Shown: piece after piece, positions 11,531-22,600 of the stretch | Layout: each line of letters starts with the position of its first letter | Numbering within the stretch: position 1 is the stretch's first letter | Assembly (NCBI GenBank): GCA_963513935.1 | Contig: OY740773.1 | Location: forward strand, 103,277,291-103,341,290 | Direction of reading: 5' to 3' | Source: Aphrophora alni | Lineage: Eukaryota; Arthropoda; Insecta; Hemiptera; Aphrophoridae | Length of the DNA stretch: 64,000 nucleotides | Position numbers and translations under genes: made by a program | Notes under the pieces: model-generated | What the model was told of the DNA's origin: nothing | The model's database searches: none | The model's input: the letters and a program-made list of their open reading frames with translations, nothing else

Positions 11531-12257
11531 TGGACTTATTTATTGGGTATGTTAAACAAAATGTGAAAAGAATCGAAATATCGAATATTTGAGATAATGA
11601 ATTCAATTAATAACTCTAGACGTTCTCAGTCGAGTAAGAAGAGCTACCCAATGGACCCATACAGAATTTTTTTATCTGTTCCTTTATTGTATTTTTGTAA
11701 ATATATTTATTCAAATTCCCATCATGACTTAATGTACTTTAAAGTCATAATTATTAAAAAAAATTATTGTCTCTAAATAAAAATGGTTTTGTATTTTGAG
11801 GACTTAGAGGAGTGAAGTAGATATACACCGAAATCAAATTTGAACTGAGTGCTATAAAAACATATATAAAAATTGGACTACAATCAAAAATGTGTATAGA
11901 CTTTCAATGAAGTTTTATTTATAACTGCATCCTGTAACTATTTTGACTAAAATCTAATCTTTTGTGAAACATCTCTGAACTACACGGCAAAATTTTTAAT
12001 CTTCTGGATGATTTTTTCTTCAAACAATAAATGACACTCATATTACAGCCGATTTTCGCTTTACTACACTTAGTCTAAATTGTATAATTAACTTAGAACA
12101 TGTACTTCAAAACAAACTTATAATTTTTTTTAACAAATTGGATAAACTATTCTTGAAATAATGTTCTTGACTAAAACTCCACAGACAGACAAATACATCA
12201 TTCTGACTATAAAAAGTCTTTCCATTTTGAAAAGCTCTCAAATTAGTGAAATTTTAG

Positions 12258-12408
12258 TTACAATGTATGATATGTCAACAAATCCTTTTGAATCTTACCT
12301 TACTCATCTATCGCAATATCTGTACCCTGAGGATGGTTGTATGGCCGAAATCGCGATAGATAAATAAGGTAAGATTCAAAAGGATTAGTTGACGTATCAT
12401 AATTGTAA
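12258..12408 (+). repeat. Palindromic element A, 151 bp, with hammerhead-like core
   Basis: Two arms of about 57 bases are inverted copies. The left has AATCCTTTTGAATCTTACCT then ATCTATCGC; the right has GCGATAGAT then AGGTAAGATTCAAAAGGATT. The centre carries CTGAGGATGG...GGCCGAAATC. CTGAGGA and GAAA match the CUGANGA and GAAA boxes of hammerhead ribozymes, and the arms form a helix where stem III would be. An extra base before stem II and no visible stem I argue against an active ribozyme. A 68-codon frame across the left arm is not a gene. It may equally be a foldback MITE. Confidence 0.6.
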
Positions 12409-12449
12409 ATAAAAAGACTGTCTGTAAAGTATCGATCTATTTAATATTA

Positions 12450-13300
12450 CAAGTATATACTGTGTTTAGGATAGTGCCTTAGTTCCTTTCCAGATGGTTT
12501 CCTTTAGACTTTGTACATTTATCCCAACATCTATTCTCCTTTTCAAAACACTCTGCAAAGTTCGCTATTGGAATCATTTACTTTTTCATATTATATTTAT
12601 CTGCATTGCTGAGCTGAAATTACTTCATTTTCAAATGTGATTTTAGTTTATGGGAATTTGCAAGAAGCCTTGAGTACAAGAGGGCTGTGAAACCAGGTTG
12701 ATTCCATATTTCGGTAAAAACCTCTTACAAGATGTGAAGAATGGGCAGACTTATAGGTGGAACATTCGTTCTTAGCACTCGAGGTTTGCGCATGGGCCTG
12801 GTTGTGAGGCTACTAATGCGGTGTAGTAGTACTTTACTGGAGACTACAGTCATGCGTAAAGTCTATTTTATGATACTACATGCTGTATATACAGTCATTT
12901 GGGGGTAAAAATAAGGTTTTCCACTATTTGACCAAGTGCCAAGACTAATGATCCATCTTCTTGTGAAACTGCCAGTCACCAATTGCCCACAGGCATTTAC
13001 TTCTTACTCCCATCTTCCAACCAGTGAAAAACATTCATCCTCCTTATTAAATGTTTAGGCTAGAGGAGCTTACTCAAACACAACACCTTTAAATCCATCA
13101 AACCATCAACATGGTTTTAACTTTTCCATGTGTTCTCCAGACATAGAAAAACAAGTTAATTCTACTCAGAAAACTGAGCTTTTGTTTCACGATTAAGTAC
13201 TGTCTTTGGTTATAATCTGTTTAACGAAATGTGAGTCATTGTTATAAGTTTGAAACAAGTCCTCAGTAATTGCACTATAAAAATTCATTTTGAATCTAGT
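12450..13300 (-). pseudogene. mariner transposase remnant (strongly decayed)
   Basis: Minus-strand blocks match mariner transposases in the right order, across many stops and frameshifts. First is EDLFQTYNNDSHFVKQIITKDST, the block that precedes and includes the first catalytic aspartate (ITxDE in intact members). Next come VKTMLMV and FDGFKGVVFE (VMxTVFFDxEGVVHHE), then WQFHKKMDH (WxLHHDNAPAH), then about 12550 AECFEKENRCWDKC followed by GNHLEGN (KCFExWxxRWxKCI..GDYFEGD). The catalytic HDN is changed to HKK. The ends are not resolved; related sequence may reach 13460. Confidence 0.6.
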
Positions 13301-14435
13301 AACAAAAATCACGGAACAAGATTAATTCCAGGATCTTTTCATGGAAACAGTAATTTTTGGAATCACCAGGAAATCTAACACTGTCAGTCGCTGATTGTCA
13401 TGGATTTCAGCATGCACTTGTTCTTATCATGAGAACATTCTCAAGTGTTCTGATTGTTGAGCGATCCAGAATCTGAATATCTTCAACGGATTACTGATTG
13501 TCTTTAAAGCATCGAAAGATTTTTTTTTAATCATCCAATTTGCTTTTGTGGACGTAATTTAAATTTGATATACATTTGCAGATCCCCTTCCTCGTTCATT
13601 GTGAATGTAATATTCACACAATACACACGCTCATACAATGGCATATAGTAGTTAATTGAATAGTCCATTGAGTAAATGATTGTTCATGTATTGGATTGGC
13701 TGTAGAGGACATGCAAACCATTGTCATAATAGTTAAATAGCTGGATACTTTTCAGACAGATCTTGTAGTGCAAGTGCTTTTTTTGTAATGGTTCAATAAA
13801 TTTGTTCCTAATGATGTAAAAGAATTAATAACTATCAAAACCTAATATAAAATGTTTAGTACAATCACAATACTTTGTTTGCAATTATAAAATAATAACA
13901 AACTTAATTTTAACTATTTAAGGTTGGTTACAACTTTAGCAAAATTCTTTTTCATATTTCTACAAGTTAAATGCATTTATGCCTAAACTGTAATTTTAAT
14001 GTTACATCAGGTGAATTAGCTATATTGCTGTGGGCACTCTGTTATTATCAAAGCTATTAAATGTTTATTGAATTAATCATCACACTTACTACTGGGTTAA
14101 ATGCTACTTTAACTCTACATTATTCATGTTAAATGATTTACTAAGCATTATATGAAGCTTTTTATTCATGAATACGTTACATATCTGGTTGTTTGTCTTA
14201 CTGCTTTTGAAATAAATCCTGCAGTAATAAAATCACACAAAATATTATTACGATAAAATACAAAATAGTTAAAACCATCTTTCGAAACAAATTACTTTTC
14301 AACGATTTTTAAGTTTTATAGCAAAGTAAATTTTTTTAAATATCTTAAAATATATATGTAATAGATTTACTTCTGAATAGATGAGAAATTGTGATGGGGT
14401 ATGAAGTTAAGTTCTTTTCTTGTATATACTCTATC

Positions 14436-14678
14436 CCTCGGGCTTACTATGGAAATACCAAGGGTCCCATGTTGAATCCACACCTTTTTTTCATTTCATC
14501 TTAGGTTAGATCACTTTCTTTCATCTTTCCTATCAGGTCTCTTTTGACCAACTTTGGTTCCATTCCGACCCTGATATTATTAGAGTATTCGAGACCTAGG
14601 GGTCTTTATTTTATGTTCGTTTCTTTCTTTCTTTCTTTTTATAAGACGATTATGACCGAGAGGTTTTTCACCTTTAAA
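14436..14678 (+). repeat. S2 SINE-like repeat (+), best full copy
   Basis: The most complete forward copy of S2. It runs from CCTCGGGC, through CATCTTAGGTTAGATCACTT, CATCTTTCCTATCAGGTCTC, TTTGACCAAC, GACCCTGATA, TTAGAGTATTCGAGACCTAG, GGGTCTTTATTTTATG, a TTTC-rich stretch, and ends GAGAGGTTTTTCACCTTTAAA. It has no reading frame of note. The TTTC repeat near the 3' part varies between copies. Confidence 0.75.
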
Positions 14679-15006
14679 AAATATGGAAAAAATTGTATAC
14701 TCTACAACTGAAATTTTGAAGGAGGATAAAATGTCAAACTACTAGTATTTATCAGTAAGAAATATTTAGAAAGAATTTATGCTGCGTTTTCAAGGGCTGG
14801 ACCAATGAAATCAGGAATTTATTGTCTTTACCCCTAATTCTTAATACAATTTGTCATTTTTATTTTCTTAAGTAACAAAGGAAGAGAAACAGATGTTTGA
14901 AGCAAAACTCTGAAAACAGCCATTGTATGGAATAAATACCCAGTAATAATATTTGAATGTTTAAAAAAGTAAGTAATTAGTCTAACAATAAAACACTGTG
15001 ACAGTA

Positions 15007-15030
15007 TAGGTTAGGTTAGGTCAGGTCAGG
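15007..15030 (+). repeat. Interstitial TTAGG-like repeat
   Basis: A short run of AGGTT/AGGTC pentamers. TTAGG is the canonical insect telomere repeat; short interstitial runs of this kind occur here at several sites (also 8002-8031, the 55-kb array and 59131-59150). Confidence 0.6.
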
Positions 15031-15031
15031 T

Positions 15032-15585
15032 TTAATTCTTTGAGTGACAACATCCTATTTTTGGACGTTGAAACAACCAAAAAGACCATTTAAAAATATA
15101 TAATGCACATTATTTGTAATAAATAGCAACAGTAATTTCCAATGGGCAAATTATTTAATGCATTTAAGTTCCCATGAATTTGGTGTATCTGGAGTAAAAT
15201 ATAAAAATCACTGTATACTGTATTATTTTTTAAAAAAATTATTTATTTATAAAAAATTTTGATACTTATTATTTTATGATACATAACTATTTAATTTGTG
15301 GTAAAAACATGTTTGTTTGCGTAATATTTTTTGTTGCTGCTTTTACCGATGGAAATTTAAACATTTTTGAACATTTTCATGGTATATTAAGTGTTTAATT
15401 TTCTTTTGGGTTTTATACAAGCTACAAATATTTTTTTAAAAATATATAGTGAATTGATTGAAAAATAACAAAAATATTTTTCCCACAAGCTTACAACTTC
15501 GAAAAAATAGGCTAGCACTAGAGGGGAAATATCCAGCATTACAGGATTCTACTTTTTAAAAATGGTCAGATACTAAAAGGGTGAA
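15032..15585. mobile_element. Possible piggyBac-like MITE, about 550 bp
   Basis: The left border is TTAA followed by TTCTTTGAGTGAC. The right border is AGTATCTGACC (inverted) ending in AAAAGGG then TGAA, one change from TTAA. The ends resemble the CCCTTT-type piggyBac terminus of the element at 3662-4824, but the inverted match is weak and no coding remnant is inside. This is a tentative call. Confidence 0.25.
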
Positions 15586-18500
15586 TACTAAAGTGGACTG
15601 CATACTTGTAAAATAAAACCTGTTTGTGTAATCCAGACCACTTGAATATAAAATCTGACTTAACTTAACCTGTTCGCACTGTTACAACTATGTTTATGGG
15701 TGTTGTAACATTTATAAAATGTCCTCATATTTCAAACACATTGAGGATTTATTCGCAGTTGTCAGAGTTTCCAACAAATAGATAAAGAAACAAGTAACAA
15801 ATAAAGTGCAAGAAGAAACAACACTTATATAACTACTTTAAATTAAAGTTTACTTTATGTCAAGGAATGTGATAAAATAACCAAGCAAGTATAAAAACAA
15901 GGTTTACACATGCTTATAACATTCCTCCTTCCCCATTCTCTTTGATCAATGATTTATATATCAATCAGTATACAGAATACATAAGTAAAATAGTCCTGCA
16001 ATAAGATCAATCACTATTGCTATATCTGTTAGGCTGTATATTGAAAAGTATAGTCTATTCATAAATAAACACACTACTCAGTGAAATGGCGGTCAAAATT
16101 TGCAGTGTCTCAGGAAAAAAAAACTTACTGAAATTGTCAAAAATATAAGAGAAAATAAGATTAAAAATTACTACTTTTCATACACGAAGATTACCAGCAT
16201 CCTCTGGAAGACTACCTACTGATAAGTGAATATTTGATGCAATTAAAAATAAAACAATCTATGTTACGAATAATTGAAATTAAATATCTAAATCTGTAGT
16301 TTTAAACTATGCCATAAAAATTATTTGTATTTCATTCATGGCTAACAGGAGCTCAGTGGACGCCTGATTTTAGTTTACTCGTTGATATTGCTAAACACTT
16401 CAATGATTTTAACTATGGCTTCAAGGTAAGAAGGTTCATCACACTTTAGATACAGATGTAAAATTTAAAAATGAGTAATGAAAACAATTTTGGAACTGTT
16501 TCATTGGACGATAAATAAAATTATTGATATAGTTTATTTGGACATTTGCCATTGTTTATGAAAATAAACTTCATCATTGAAGTTTCGAAAATATCAATTA
16601 ACTATTGTTATCAAGTGATAAACATAGTATATGAAAAATATTAAAAGGGGGTATCTTAGAACCATGTTGAAAACTAAAACTTAAACTAGTAACCTAAAAA
16701 AGGAACCCAGAGCAGTTGAAACAACTAAGACCAATACAAACGTGATCAGGAAAAACAGACTAACAAAATAGATGTAAAACTTCAAGTTGAACTGAGATGA
16801 TGCATTGGGTGTTCAGTTCCAATCCTGTATTTACCTAACGATTTTTATCAGGATGAACATCTTTTTGACTAATTTTTCAAATGTTTATCATGTGACCTTG
16901 TAGTCATGTCTTGCAATGAATTAACCAGAAAAATTTTATCCTTACAAAAAATAGAAAAATGTTCAATTTGTAATTCAGTTTTTATTAATGGGGATCATAA
17001 CAGTCTTATTTCTATACTGGTTTTGCTGACAGGATTGTCCTTTCTTAGGCTTCAATTATTTTTCCTTTATTTAATATTTTCCCTTCTGTAAATTATGTTT
17101 TCAGACCAAATATGTTCAGCTATTTTGTATACACCTATTAAAAGCCTAATTGTATGTTTTTTCTGTGTTCATTAATTCTTATAAAGAGTGAGGCAGAATA
17201 AAAAGCGAAAAAAGGTAAAAAGGTGTACAAAAAATTCAAAACAATGTTTCCGAATTTTATTTTTACCACCTTAACTACAAAAAAAGCATTAAAGAAAAGT
17301 ATACAATTTTTTTTAATATTTCCGATAATATTACCACCATTCAGGCATACTCATTCTTTCAGCTGGGAAAAGCCCAGAAACGTTGATGTGCCAATAGCAG
17401 GTGGCGGAGATGATATCGGCCATGTTCTATGCCCATTACCATTTAGTAACAATGGTTGAACAGTGGACCCCTTCATCGCACGTATGCTATCAAAATATTT
17501 TATCAAAACGGTAGTTCTTACAATTAGGAGTGTTGTGTTTCTACAACCATATTAACATTCATCAAAATGTATCGTCTGACTGAGTTTAAAAAGTAAGTTC
17601 AAAATTTTGAAGAGACTACATCAACGACAATAAAGAAGCCTGGGAAATAAAAAAAGTGCATACACCTGAAAGAAGTTAGTGTATGTCAGCTCACCGGCAT
17701 AGCACTTGGTATTTCCACAGAATGTTTAGACAGATTTTACACAACAATCTACACCGTCATCAGTACAAAATCCAAACTCTTCAGGCTCTTAAAATACAGA
17801 TTATATTTACTTTCCTCTTGAAAAAACCGATCCGACAGGAAATGATATAAATCCCACTGGAAATACTTGTAGAATGTGATGAATAAATTCAAGCCCTGGT
17901 TGTATTATTGTGTATGCCTGAACGAATGTCATCTTACCAGAGTTTTTTTTAAAATTAGTGCACTTACTTTTCTTAATGCTTTTTATGTAGTTTATAAGGT
18001 GAGGAAAATACAATTTGAAAAAATTTATTGTATTTTTTTTTTTTTTAACAGCCTTTTCCAAATCGTTCTTCATTTTGCTCCACCCTTTATTTAGAGGTAT
18101 TTTTGTCTTGCAAATATTTTTTTGAATATTTATTACTTATTTCACAATACTACATACACTAAGACAGTATAATTCAATACAAAAGGCATATCAAAACAAA
18201 ATAAAATAATAATTAACCCTTAAAATACTAACAGATAAATCAAAAAAAAAGAAAAAATACATGACTAAAACACTGTCCCAGAAAATAAAGATGTCCTGTA
18301 AAATTAAGCACTCCAGGTAATACCTGTTTCGGAGTTACTTTCACGAAATTTGCAGTTAATAAAAAGAAAATTATATAGAGAGTCACATTGAATCCTGTAA
18401 ATACTTTTTAGTGTTCCCGAGTGCCAAAATTACTTGAATAAATGTATCATTAATATGAATAATCCATCATAATCAAGTAACTTTAAAACGAAAATAAAAT

Positions 18501-18651
18501 ATTATTTATACGATAATATTTGACAGAAAGTAAAACAACTTATTTTAATAATGATAAAGTAAAAATGAAATTTTAATATGATCAATAAATATATAACTTT
18601 GCGTTATTAAATTTCTTTCTTAATAAAATAATTATATAAAACAAAACCAAC

Positions 18652-18672
18652 ATATATATATATATATATATA
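18652..18672. repeat. (TA)n microsatellite
   Basis: A short uninterrupted run of about ten TA units, with no coding context. Confidence 0.85.
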
Positions 18673-19375
18673 CAAAAAAACTTTGCCACCTGTTATTTAG
18701 TGTCTTAAAAGGTTTGTGTAAATCTAACCGAAGATTGTGTGACTGAAAACATTGTCTTGTTTTAAATAAAGTGTTGTCTTGTGTTTGAAAACGTGAGTTT
18801 TTTTCATTTTGGTGATATAGATTATTTTGTATAGCGTTATGTTGTTGGCATTCTCAATATTGATTATCTATAATTAATAGGAATGATTCAACCGCAGAAA
18901 CGGTCGTCGTTGAACGGTAAAAGTAAAAGTTTTATTAAAACCTTTTTATTTTAGAAATACAAAAATTTCTGTAAGAAAAAAACTTTCATGCCTTTTGATG
19001 ATGAAAATCAAAGCAGATGAAAAAAAAACCTGTTGAATGGAATCGAAACCTAATTTTTAAGAAACAATTTGACCTTTATTTTATTTTGGAGAAGGGCTCT
19101 CGAATGCTTTCTTTCCTGAGAAATTTCATGCAGGACTTTAGAAAATTCCAATGTGAGACTTGAGTCTTAAAAGGTTGAAACTACCTATCTAAATGAACTC
19201 TTAGATTAAATGTTCCCATTGAAAACAAACCAAAATACCGTTGGGTAAAAATGAATGCAATAAATGCAAGCAGAGATGATGCTAAGTCACTATTCTAAAA
19301 AAAAAAAAACACACCTTATCAGTAAAACCACTAACCTAGGCACATCACTCAAGAATAAACAATTAACCATCTTAC

Positions 19376-19619
19376 CATGATCACTATGACGAGCAAGATC
19401 ATTCTTATCAATAAACAGATCGTGATCTCTATCAAGTTCCCAAAACTTGCAATAAATAACGTAAAAATGTTCATAACTAAAATACTGAGTCACTTGATTG
19501 ATATCATCTTCTGTTTCTAACAGTTGTACCACCCTTAGGAAATCTGATTTCCTTAGTTCTGGCAGTGTTATCTGCCCACTCCAAGATTGGTTCACGCAGT
19601 AGTAGATGCGGGAAATTAC
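19376..19619 (-). CDS. PPP2R3: PPP2R3 exon 6 with first EF-hand, residues 220-301
   Basis: Acceptor TATTTTTAG|GTAATT and donor GATCATG|GTAAGA, 244 bases, phase 0 in and phase 1 out. It encodes VISRIYYCVNQSWSGQITLP, then YFSYEHFYVIYCKFWEL, then the EF-hand loop DRDHDLFIDKND and LARHSDH. Loop positions 1, 3, 5 and 9 are Asp, as in vertebrate DTDHDLLIDADD, so Ca2+ binding is expected. The open frame continues past the donor as chance sequence to a stop near 19290, but the conserved donor and family alignment end the exon at 19376. The next exon should start like xSTKMIDRIFSGAVTRG. Confidence 0.96.
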
Positions 19620-22600
19620 CTAAAAATAAAAAAGTATGTCAAAATATTTTATACAGTCAAATCTTGTTTGAACAGACTATGGCTCACATCTAACCTATAT
19701 CATGATGAAAGATATAATAACATAGTATGTACAGCAGCAAAGCATATTGTAAAATTGTAAATTAGTCAAATAGTTTATTCTGAAGCAAAAGCGAATTACA
19801 TTTATGCTTTTATACTACAATGAAGTTTACTCCATGACAGAACAGTTTCTCCACTTTAGTTATGTGAGTGGAATACAAACCCCTGAGAACAAACACCACT
19901 CCAAGCATGTAGAAAATGTTTTTAATCTTCAGAGCAACAGTCCGATATGAGCCTAATAGAAAGTTTATTGTCTTCTATGATGTAAGGTCAGCACATTGAG
20001 TTTCTCTGTCATAATTCTAACTTTCATGATCAGGATTTGTTTAATTGAAACTCCTCACTTTGCTTAAGGCTGGAACTTTTTAAGCCCTCATGGGGATCGA
20101 ACCTGGAACTTCTTGCCCTACCACTATGCTAATCTAGGACTTTGAGTAAAACATTTGCCTTATCCGAAAATACCATTTAATAACTACATTGATATAACTG
20201 CATTTTTTCTTCAAGTAATGCAACATTCAGAAAATATCAAAAACAATAAATATATCAGAGTTTTATAGATGTTAAAAATCTCTGCTTACAGCTCATGGCA
20301 ATGAAGATGTAGGGAGTCTTATATTTTTAGAAATGGTATGATTTTAGTCTTTTAAAATAAAACTCCCCCCCCCCCCCAAAGAAGATAAGTTATGGTCATT
20401 CGAACAGCTAAGTTGGTTCTACTGTACGGTATTGAAAAGTTAAAAACAACCCCCAAATGTGCAACAAAGTCTGCTAAACAAATGATTAGAAAACAAACAA
20501 CCAAAACTTTAGATTGGTCCAATATAATAGTTCTTATGGTTTACTTTATTTTAATAATAATTTTGTTATTGTATTGAAAGATATTATATTGCAGAAGTCG
20601 GTATAAAAACACCTCATCCAACTTAACAGAACATGGGTTATGTGTTCCAGAACATGGGTTATAGGTTCCAGAACATGCTGGGGTTAGTAGAAATGAATGT
20701 ACAGATCCGCTGGTAAATAGAAACATCGACAAATTTCATAGTCATTCCGTGGTATACCCAAGAAGCTGGCAATGAAGGCATTAGCACTTGAGCACATAAA
20801 GAGAAGGAGAACTATCTGAGGATTAATGAATAAAGATATAAAGAGTAATATTGTCTTGCACCTTCTAAGCAAACTCCATCTGTACTTCTTTTGGTATGTC
20901 TGAGAAATGATAGTAGACACAAGCAAGAATGGGGATATTCACTGAGGAACCACTATGTAGGAAATGTCGCTTGCAAGAGTAAACTGCAAACTACCTGATC
21001 TTTGAATGTGAATATCTCGATCAGGAAAGGACTGAGAGACCTTCGAGTCCTTGATGAAAGACAGATTATTCTTCAAGACATCCTTGCCAAGAAGACTTCT
21101 AAGTTTATGGGTCTTCTGGAAGATGTCTAGAGGTATACATTAGCTCATCTTACTTGGGAGCGCAATAAGCTCTTTTGACTGACGTGCTGAAGGGTCAGAC
21201 TGACTAAAAAAATAAGAAGAAGAGCCAAACTTGTAGAAACAAATAGTAGATGATAAAAATATCAACTTTTAGCAATAAAGATGTGGGGAGTCTTATGTTT
21301 TTAGAAATAATAAGATGTTAGCGTATTAAAACAAAACATCTCAAAAATAGAAGGAAGATAAATTCTGTTATTCGCACAGCTAAAGCAACTCTGTACAGCA
21401 TTGACAGATTTTAAAACAACTCCCAAATGTGCAAAGTAGCCTGCCAAACAAATGATTAACAAACAAGCAAAATAAAAGTCTTATGATTTATTTTATTTCA
21501 CTAATTTTTTAGTGTTAATCAGATCAAAAACTCTCTAGGTTTGTTGCTGCACAAACCAAATGAAACCAAAGGGAAACCTTAAGCTATGTGACAGGACACG
21601 GCGCTTTTAAGAAGTTTATGGATTAATCTAGGGAAACTTGAAATACAGACTTGGCAACCAATATTTGGAACTGCAGAACACATAGTTCTGAAATGTGATG
21701 CATTAAGATGCAGAAGACTAGCAATCTTTGGCCCAAATGGAACTCTGGAAAAGATAAGCGATCTAGTTAGACCAATTCTATACCAAGAGTATAGAACTAA
21801 GCTAGGTAAAAGAACCAGGAGGTATATAAAAAGTCTTATAGGCTGAAGTGTCTAAGGAGTACAATTCACTTCCAGAACTAATAATAATAAAAACATGTTG
21901 CATAAGAGACTGTTAATAACATAAGAGACATGTTAATAAGTAAACATACCTATCTAATAGAATTCTTTTCACAGTTTAAAAACAATGACCACAATTAATT
22001 TTGACAAATAAGCACTTACTGTGTGAACATATCTCGAATGGAATTCTGCGGCCTCTTTTAGGAATGTGAGACCTGGGTGTGTATCTACGACATCTTGGAC
22101 TAACGACATTAAGTCCTCTGGTAATAAATAGTTGCGTGTCGTACTTCGAGTCAGAATACGCATAAATCTTGATGCGTTATCATGGCACATTGTACACAAG
22201 CTGGAAACAAAGAAAAATCAATTAAATCTAAAAGAAAAAATATTAAACATTTTAAATTATATATTTTTTATGATCTAAAGTAATAAATATAATAATATGA
22301 ACCAAGCATAACGAGCAGTCATAAATGTAAAACATTCAAAATGAAAAATAAAATTTGAATTGTTGCTTAAAAATTTTCCTGTAGGTCAAAAATAAAAACT
22401 TCCACATATGTTAGGTTTTTCATGTTTTCATTTCTATAAATTAAATATATAAGTTTTATGAAAATATCAAATAAATTATCATTTATGAGGGGGGACCCAA
22501 AAATCGGGAATCGGGCTGGTGAGGAGAGAGGGTGGGCATGGCCTATCAGCCGGAGAGGGAGTTTCGAATCACATTGCTACACGTCAGTGTGCGTCGTTTA

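Larger units (their letters stand above)
1..19375 (-). other. PPP2R3 intron 6 and/or downstream flank
   Basis: This stretch lies 3' of the last recognised PPP2R3 exon. It begins on the minus strand with a good donor (GTAAGA at 19375-19370), so at least its right part is intron 6. I looked in all frames for the conserved C-terminal part of the family (the FVWFLISEEDK-like block, the second EF-hand, the FYEEQ block) and saw none. It is filled by transposon remnants and repeats listed separately. Stretches where I see nothing recognisable are 1-980, 1275-2235, 4830-5700, 5965-7585, 8120-10185, 11535-12255, 13470-14430 and 15590-19375. The open frames there, such as 135 codons on the minus strand at 1577-1984, have no recognisable domain and the composition of the surrounding AT-rich sequence. 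Confidence 0.6.
19620..22019 (-). other. PPP2R3 intron 5 (2.4 kb)
   Basis: It runs from a consensus donor GTAAGT (22019) to TATTTTTAG (ending 19620), phase 0. It contains a minus-strand S1 head, a duplicated segment (20281-20580 and 21250-21540), a 13-C run (20365-20377), and two LINE-end remnants. In 19640-20040 I see nothing. Confidence 0.88.
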
